Source of the DNA: Nitrospinaceae bacterium UBA7883
GTDB taxonomy: Bacteria; Nitrospinota_A; UBA7883
DNA: 11,033 nucleotides
Direction of reading: 5' to 3'
Assembly: GCA_002500605.1 (NCBI GenBank)
Contig: DLRR01000005.1
Location: 1 to 11,033, forward strand
Below the pieces are notes generated by a model that saw only the letters and a program-made list of their open reading frames with translations, was not told the origin of the DNA and searched no databases. The position numbers and the translations under genes were made by a program. Shown piece after piece: positions 6,833 to 11,033 of this stretch; within the stretch, counting starts at the first letter, position 1; the number at the start of each line of letters is the position of its first letter.

Positions 6833-7909
6833 TCAGGATAACGGATCCTGTTGGTCATAAATTATCTGATACCTAATTGGGCGGCTATCCAGACTACCCG
6901 GTTTTGGCATCAGCAACTGGTTACGAATGCGTAGCCACTGCAAATCAGATTTAACCTCCCTTAGCTTTCCATCGGTTGGAGGCTTGGAGTGCTCGTTACG
7001 TGAATAAGTGACCTGAAATATTGCTATACCATAGCCTTTATCTCTACTTACAATAAATTTTTTCTCAAATTCAGGATCACCATTGTGGTGCTGCTTGATC
7101 TCTTTAATAGTTTTTTTATCCAATTGTACAAGCGCAAATTTGTTTACTTCTCTATCAGTAATTCTGGTCAACGTTCTGCTCTCCGAAGATGACACATAGA
7201 TAGTGCTTTTAAACTCCGCCTGTTTTAAAAATTCTGCAGCTTGAAGCGCTGCAGTTCTTCGGCCTGCAACAGTGTGGTGAAAAGAGTAGTACTCAAAGAG
7301 CTTTTCTACCATATCTTGGGCATAACCCTCTCCATTCTCGTAAAGATCTTTGGATATGTAACGAAGTTGTCTACCTAGCGCTTCGGCAGAATTATCTATA
7401 AGACAGTCTATTCGCACATGGAAGTGGCTTAGCAAAAATCTATTCTTTTGCTTGGCTAGATTATCTTTTTGGATCAACAGCGAATAATCAACAGGCAATA
7501 AAGCGCGAAGAAGTTGGTAGAATTGATTTTTTTCAAAATACTTCATCTGAGTTTGAAAACGATCCGCAAAACTCTTTCCAGTCAGTTTCAACTCATCAAG
7601 GTTCTCTTTGTTAACCTTATTATTGTCAAAATAGCGGATATGCTTTTTCATTTCAGGTGGGATAACATCTTCAGCAAAGATCACAATGAAACTGTTGATT
7701 AGTGAGTTTTCAAATCCACTCACCTTCCCTCTAGGTTTAAGTTCCCGTTTTTCTACAAACGGATAAGGAACCTTTGCTCTTTTAAATTTACGAAATGAAT
7801 CGACTAATGCATGGTCAATTAAAAAAAGGTCAAGTTCGTTACTTAATGCATTGTAAAGAGCTCTTTGCCGACGTTCTTCAGTGCTCAGCTCATTATCTAG
7901 GATAGTCAT
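6833..7909 (-). CDS. Uncharacterised 358-residue protein
   Basis: I do not recognise this protein. It is an uninterrupted frame of 358 codons ending in TGA, with balanced, soluble-protein composition rich in Lys, Glu, Leu and Phe, a single Cys (in RIDCLID), no signal peptide and no membrane segment. The middle (about 100-230) looks mainly helical, with several Gln/Lys/Leu-rich amphipathic stretches; the C-terminal third has alternating hydrophobic patterns (KFALVQL, GIAIFQVTYS, IRYQIIYDQ) suggesting a beta-containing domain. Possible landmarks are the SHFHVRIDCLIDN segment (about 165-177) and SFHHTVAGRR (about 210-219). The ATG at 7909 has no good ribosome binding site; no better in-frame start is upstream. 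It is divergent from rnr and separated from the epimerase by 135 bp, so it may be monocistronic. Coding status is likely given length; function is unknown. Confidence 0.75.
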   Translation of the reverse strand: MTILDNELSTEERRQRALYNALSNELDLFLIDHALVDSFRKFKRAKVPYPFVEKRELKPRGKVSGFENSLINSFIVIFAEDVIPPEMKKHIRYFDNNKVNKENLDELKLTGKSFADRFQTQMKYFEKNQFYQLLRALLPVDYSLLIQKDNLAKQKNRFLLSHFHVRIDCLIDNSAEALGRQLRYISKDLYENGEGYAQDMVEKLFEYYSFHHTVAGRRTAALQAAEFLKQAEFKSTIYVSSSESRTLTRITDREVNKFALVQLDKKTIKEIKQHHNGDPEFEKKFIVSRDKGYGIAIFQVTYSRNEHSKPPTDGKLREVKSDLQWLRIRNQLLMPKPGSLDSRPIRYQIIYDQQDPLS

Positions 7910-8052
7910 CGACCAAGCGGAGTAATTTCTTGAAAATGTTCGTTATTTTATTGAGTTTAACATTTTCCTTCACACTCAAACAACTATTATATTTAATTTT
8001 TCAGGTAATTTGCATTGATTCTCTACAATTGCACCCTCTAAGGGTTCATAAT

Positions 8053-8085
8053 AAACTGTACTATGATTTGATCGCAGTACTGTTT
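8053..8085. promoter_or_regulatory. Imperfect inverted repeat in the rnr upstream region
   Basis: AAACTGTACT (8053-8062) and AGTACTGTTT (8076-8085) are inverted copies with one T-T mismatch around a 13-nt centre, and they straddle the candidate -35 of rnr (TTGATC at 8068-8073). This is the geometry of an operator, or of a hairpin if transcription starts further upstream. A second, shorter inverted repeat, ACCCT-cta-AGGGT, lies at 8033-8045. Confidence 0.3.
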
Positions 8086-8096
8086 GTTTGGTTAAT
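8068..8096 (+). promoter_or_regulatory. Candidate sigma-70 promoter for rnr
   Basis: TTGATC (8068-8073) and GTTAAT (8091-8096), 17 nt apart, each match consensus at 4/6. The start would be near 8103, giving a leader of about 40 nt to the rnr ATG. Other AT-rich hexamers in this 234-bp region are nearly as good, so the assignment is tentative. Confidence 0.3.
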
Positions 8097-8143
8097 AAAC
8101 TGCACATGTTTGTTTCGGGGAACCATGCTTATAGGAAACTTAG

Positions 8144-10351
8144 ATGCCACTTGATAAAACACTACTAAGCCGGTTAAGAAAAATCCTTACTAGCCCACTA
8201 CCAATGAGGAAAATCCTTACACTTCTTGTTGTTGATAAACCAAAAAAAGCAGAAGTAAGAAAGCGGGTAAAGCAACTGGCTGAAGCTGGTCATATAATAA
8301 AAATTAAAGGTGGGAACTACGGGCTTCCGGATAAAATGAATTTAGTAACTGGCATCGTACAAGGACACGAGGATGGGTTTGGGTTCGTACTTCCAGAAGA
8401 CTCCAAGCAGTCAGATATCTTTATCGGGCCAAAAAATTTTAACTTTGTCATGCATGGCGACAAGGTGGTCTGCCGTGTAGAGTCAACCACACACGATGGA
8501 CGCAAAGCTGGTAACGTTATAAGAATCTTAGAGAGAGCTCACGAAACGGTAGCAGGCTGTTTTCAGACACATAAAAATGGAGGCTATGTTCATCCTTTTG
8601 AAAAAAGAATATCGGACAACTTACTAATTCCGGCTGATTCAACACTTGGAGCAGTTGAAGGTGAGGCTGTTGTTGCAAAAATTATCGAATACCCTTCCAA
8701 AACAAACAGGGCAGAAGCTAGGATTATAAAAATACTCGGAGATATAACCGACCCAAAAGTTGAAGTAGAAATCGAAGCCGCAAAATACCAGCTTAGGGTA
8801 CAGTTTCCTAATGCCGTTAAAAAAGAGGCAAAACTTGCTCGTAAACCCACCATCCGTGATCTAAAAAACAGGTTAGATTTAAGAAAGAAAACCATTATAA
8901 CCATTGATGGAGAAACCGCAAAAGACTTCGATGACGCTGTTGAAGTGGAAAAAACTGCAGAAGGTGGTTATAAGCTTGGGGTGCATATTGCTGATGTATC
9001 CTATTATGTAAAAGAAGGCTCATCTATTGATCAAGAAGCTGCAAAAAGATGTGTCTCTGTATACTTCCCAGGTCAAGTAATACCAATGCTCCCTTTTGAA
9101 CTATCAAATGATATTTGTTCATTAAATCCCAGAGTAGACAGGCTCACCATGAGCTGTCAAATGACAATAGACTCAAATGGAGATGTAGTTGATTCAAATA
9201 TAAGCAGTTCGGTAATCAAAACATCTGAGCGCATGACCTACACTGAAGTGGCTGCAATTTTAGGTGGTGGGGGAAAGATCACAAAAAAACAAAAAAAGTT
9301 CGCAGGAATGCTAAACGATATGAGGCAACTGGCTGACTTACTGGTAAAACGCCGAAAAAACGCTGGTGCCATAGATTTTGATTTACCAGAGCCACACGTA
9401 ATTTTAGACATTACCGGAAGACCCGAGAATATAGTTCGGGCTGAAAGGAACATCGCTCACAAAATCATTGAAGAGTTTATGTTGATAGCCAACGAAACTG
9501 TAGCTAAATACATTGAAAAGTCTAAATCTCCCGGGATATACAGAGTCCACGAACATCCAGACCCTATTAAAGTAGCATCTTTTACCAAGTTTATATCGGC
9601 TTTTGGTTACCAAATAAAAGACCCATATAATATCAGTGCTCTTGATATGCAGTTAATACTTAGCAAGGCAGCTGGATCCTCTGAAGAAAGGCTTATTTCT
9701 AGTGTATTACTTCGTTCTATGAAACAGGCTCGGTACCGGAGCGAAAATATTGGTCACTTTGCTCTTGCCTTTAACACATACACCCATTTCACGTCTCCCA
9801 TAAGGCGATATCCAGACTTAATAGTTCACAGAATACTAAAAGATATCATTGGGAAAAAGCGAAGGGATAACTACTGGAAAACTTGCCTCGATGATTTAGC
9901 AGCAGCATGTTCAGCGTCGGAACGGATAGCCGAGGAAGCTGAACGTGACATAATAAAACTCAAGCAAACACAACATATGGCCAGCCGTGTTGGAGCGGTT
10001 TTTGACGGTACCATATCTGGTGTTAGCGCTTTTGGTTTCTTTGTGGAGCTATCCGATCCTGCAGTAGAAGGGCTTGTCAGAATAACAACAATACCTGATG
10101 ACTATTACACTTTTCATGAAGAAAAACATTCCCTTGTTGGTGAGCGAACTGGAAAAAGGTTCCGATTGGGAGATCCAGTTAAGGTTCGTGTAGAGAATGT
10201 CTCTATAGAAAGGAGACAGATAGGCTTCACTTGGGTGCTTGGCAAACCATCAAAGAAGCTGACAGAAAACAAAAGAGCCGCTGTGAAACAAAAAAAAAGG
10301 TCCGGTCCTGTTAGAAAGTTAAAACCCCGCTCAAAAAAAGCTAAGAAGTAA
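8144..10351 (+). CDS. rnr: Ribonuclease R (RNB-family 3'-5' exoribonuclease)
   Basis: RNase R degrades structured RNA processively from the 3' end, taking part in rRNA/tRNA quality control and mRNA decay. The 735-residue product has an N-terminal winged-helix-like segment (about 5-62, ending GGNYGLPD), two cold-shock/OB domains (about 65-125 and 135-200; DGFGFVLPED is the first), the RNB catalytic domain (about 240-600) and a C-terminal S1 domain (about 616-698). Metal-binding aspartates are D255, D261, D263 and D264 in TIDGETAKDFDDA, and the downstream HFTSPIRRYPDLIVHR motif is intact. A lysine/arginine-rich tail (699-735) follows S1, as in E. coli RNase R, where it aids binding and unwinding. 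The ATG at 8144 has AGGA with 7 nt spacing; an internal ATG at 8204 would cut the winged helix. Codons near the start contain an 11-bp direct repeat (8180-8190, 8210-8220) encoding KILT twice. Confidence 0.97.
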   Translation: MPLDKTLLSRLRKILTSPLPMRKILTLLVVDKPKKAEVRKRVKQLAEAGHIIKIKGGNYGLPDKMNLVTGIVQGHEDGFGFVLPEDSKQSDIFIGPKNFNFVMHGDKVVCRVESTTHDGRKAGNVIRILERAHETVAGCFQTHKNGGYVHPFEKRISDNLLIPADSTLGAVEGEAVVAKIIEYPSKTNRAEARIIKILGDITDPKVEVEIEAAKYQLRVQFPNAVKKEAKLARKPTIRDLKNRLDLRKKTIITIDGETAKDFDDAVEVEKTAEGGYKLGVHIADVSYYVKEGSSIDQEAAKRCVSVYFPGQVIPMLPFELSNDICSLNPRVDRLTMSCQMTIDSNGDVVDSNISSSVIKTSERMTYTEVAAILGGGGKITKKQKKFAGMLNDMRQLADLLVKRRKNAGAIDFDLPEPHVILDITGRPENIVRAERNIAHKIIEEFMLIANETVAKYIEKSKSPGIYRVHEHPDPIKVASFTKFISAFGYQIKDPYNISALDMQLILSKAAGSSEERLISSVLLRSMKQARYRSENIGHFALAFNTYTHFTSPIRRYPDLIVHRILKDIIGKKRRDNYWKTCLDDLAAACSASERIAEEAERDIIKLKQTQHMASRVGAVFDGTISGVSAFGFFVELSDPAVEGLVRITTIPDDYYTFHEEKHSLVGERTGKRFRLGDPVKVRVENVSIERRQIGFTWVLGKPSKKLTENKRAAVKQKKRSGPVRKLKPRSKKAKK

Positions 10352-10371
10352 TTAAAAACGGTGTGTATAAA

Positions 10372-10408
10372 TTTCCCTTTTCGATAGCTTTGATATCGAA
10401 AAGGGAAA
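10372..10408 (+). terminator. Perfect 15-bp hairpin downstream of rnr
   Basis: TTTCCCTTTTCGATA (10372-10386) and its exact complement (10394-10408) flank a 7-nt loop, starting 20 nt after the rnr stop. It is the strongest inverted repeat in the window. On the plus strand it is followed by AAGATGAG, not a U-tract, so it is not a textbook intrinsic terminator; it may end transcription with help from Rho or act as a 3'-end stabilising hairpin for the rnr mRNA. Confidence 0.55.
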
Positions 10409-10489
10409 AAGATGAGTGTTGGGATAGGGGCGAATGGAAATTAGAGCAGTTAATAAAGTAATAACATAGAAAACTATTTAAGATAGCGT

Positions 10490-10495
10490 TATACT
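10490..10495 (+). promoter_or_regulatory. Candidate -10 element for tRNA-Ser
   Basis: TATACT lies 16 nt before the mature tRNA 5' end, so transcription would begin about 10 nt upstream of it. The -35 region 17 nt upstream is poor (AGAAAA-like). The rnr hairpin lies about 80 nt further upstream, consistent with an independent transcript. Confidence 0.35.
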
Positions 10496-10511
10496 CACGA
10501 ACCTGATTATT

Positions 10512-10601
<90 letters not shown>

Positions 10602-10956
10602 AAAATCTAGGCAAATCAATGTAAATGGCCTCATCCTTTTTGGAGGAGACATAACGAAAGTTAATACGGAACTTAACGATGTACTAAAGTTCTGACAGTT
10701 AGCACAATTCACTCCTGCAGTTTCAGATTAAACAAAAGAAAAGCAGTTACCATTTCATATAGTATTAGGACTGGTAGTTTTTAAAGAAATTAACCACTTT
10801 GCCACAATATAAGTTGAACAAAAACTGGCTCAGCCTGAAAAAAGGGATGAGAGTTAACCCGTATACCCACCATGCTTTCCTTGGCACAGTTACACGGGAA
10901 TTTCACATGGGTAGAAAATGGCCTTGCAGGATAGGCACTTAACTGCCTAATATAAG
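10602..10956. other. 355-bp stretch between two tRNA genes, no gene recognised
   Basis: No frame with a credible start, ribosome binding site and protein-like composition is visible on either strand. Two sets of short complementary segments interlock: CCCGT (10858-10862) with ACGGG (10894-10898), and TACCCA (10864-10869) with TGGGTA (10908-10913), a pseudoknot-like order. AGGCA/TGCCT arms (about 10930-10945) lie just downstream of tRNA-Phe on its strand, but without a U-tract. None of this matches a known RNA family that I can recognise. Confidence 0.4.
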
Positions 10957-11032
<76 letters not shown>

Positions 11033-11033
11033 A

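Noticed and set aside
7930..8154. A 74-codon hydrophobic open frame upstream of and overlapping rnr, with a TTG start and a GGAG 7 nt before it
   Set aside because: Its composition is what AT-rich non-coding DNA produces, it covers the likely rnr promoter and palindromes, and it overlaps the rnr start by 11 nt. A small membrane protein cannot be strictly excluded, but nothing positive supports one.
8180..8220. 11-bp direct repeat AAAATCCTTAC, 30 bp apart, at the start of rnr
   Set aside because: Considered as a recent duplication or regulatory repeat, but both copies lie in frame within a winged-helix segment whose family pattern tolerates the KILT repetition; probably coincidence of codon use.
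10929..10946. AGGCA/TGCCT inverted repeat downstream of tRNA-Phe as a terminator
   Set aside because: The stem is only five pairs and no U-run follows on the minus strand.

Overview
The window is a compact, AT-rich (roughly 40% G+C by eye) bacterial chromosome segment made almost entirely of housekeeping genes. It suggests a Gram-negative, proteobacterium-like organism. The evidence is the rimP-nusA-infB order without the ylxR/ylxQ genes that Gram-positives insert, a short NusA that stops after its KH domains instead of carrying the gamma-proteobacterial C-terminal repeats, an alpha/beta-type glycyl-tRNA synthetase, RNase R, and a CCA end encoded in both tRNA genes. A deltaproteobacterial or SAR324-like relative would fit, but this is an inference and the genus cannot be read from the sequence. 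Three of the nine complete-start or complete genes outside the ATG set attract attention: infB, glyQ and the epimerase all appear to begin with TTG.

Layout. Positions 1-1960 (minus strand) hold rimP, nusA and the 5' end of infB, the classical translation/transcription-factor operon; infB is cut by the window edge and seems to have an additional promoter of its own. Positions 2163-4157 (plus) hold trpB-trpA, the two subunits of tryptophan synthase, divergent from rimP. Positions 4332-5201 (plus) hold glyQ, the glycyl-tRNA synthetase alpha subunit, with no glyS beside it. Positions 5270-6697 (minus) hold a UDP-glucuronate 4-epimerase-type sugar epimerase and, 9 nt downstream, a small cysteine-cluster protein of the YkgJ type. 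Positions 6833-7909 (minus) hold a 358-residue protein I cannot assign. Positions 8144-10351 (plus) hold rnr (RNase R), followed by a perfect 15-bp hairpin, a tRNA-Ser(GGA) gene, a 355-bp stretch without a recognisable gene, and a tRNA-Phe(GAA) gene on the minus strand running into the window end.

How the genes work together: much of the window serves gene expression (30S maturation by RimP, elongation/termination control by NusA, initiation by IF-2, tRNA charging by GlyQ, RNA turnover by RNase R, two tRNAs). The trp pair and the epimerase are metabolic. I see no transposase, integrase, phage gene, CRISPR array or defence system. The observations most worth a second look are an apparent pair of compensating one-base frameshifts in a conserved active-site loop of TrpA, a tRNA-Phe whose 5' acceptor strand does not pair with its 3' strand at the very edge of the window, and the unassigned 358-residue protein.
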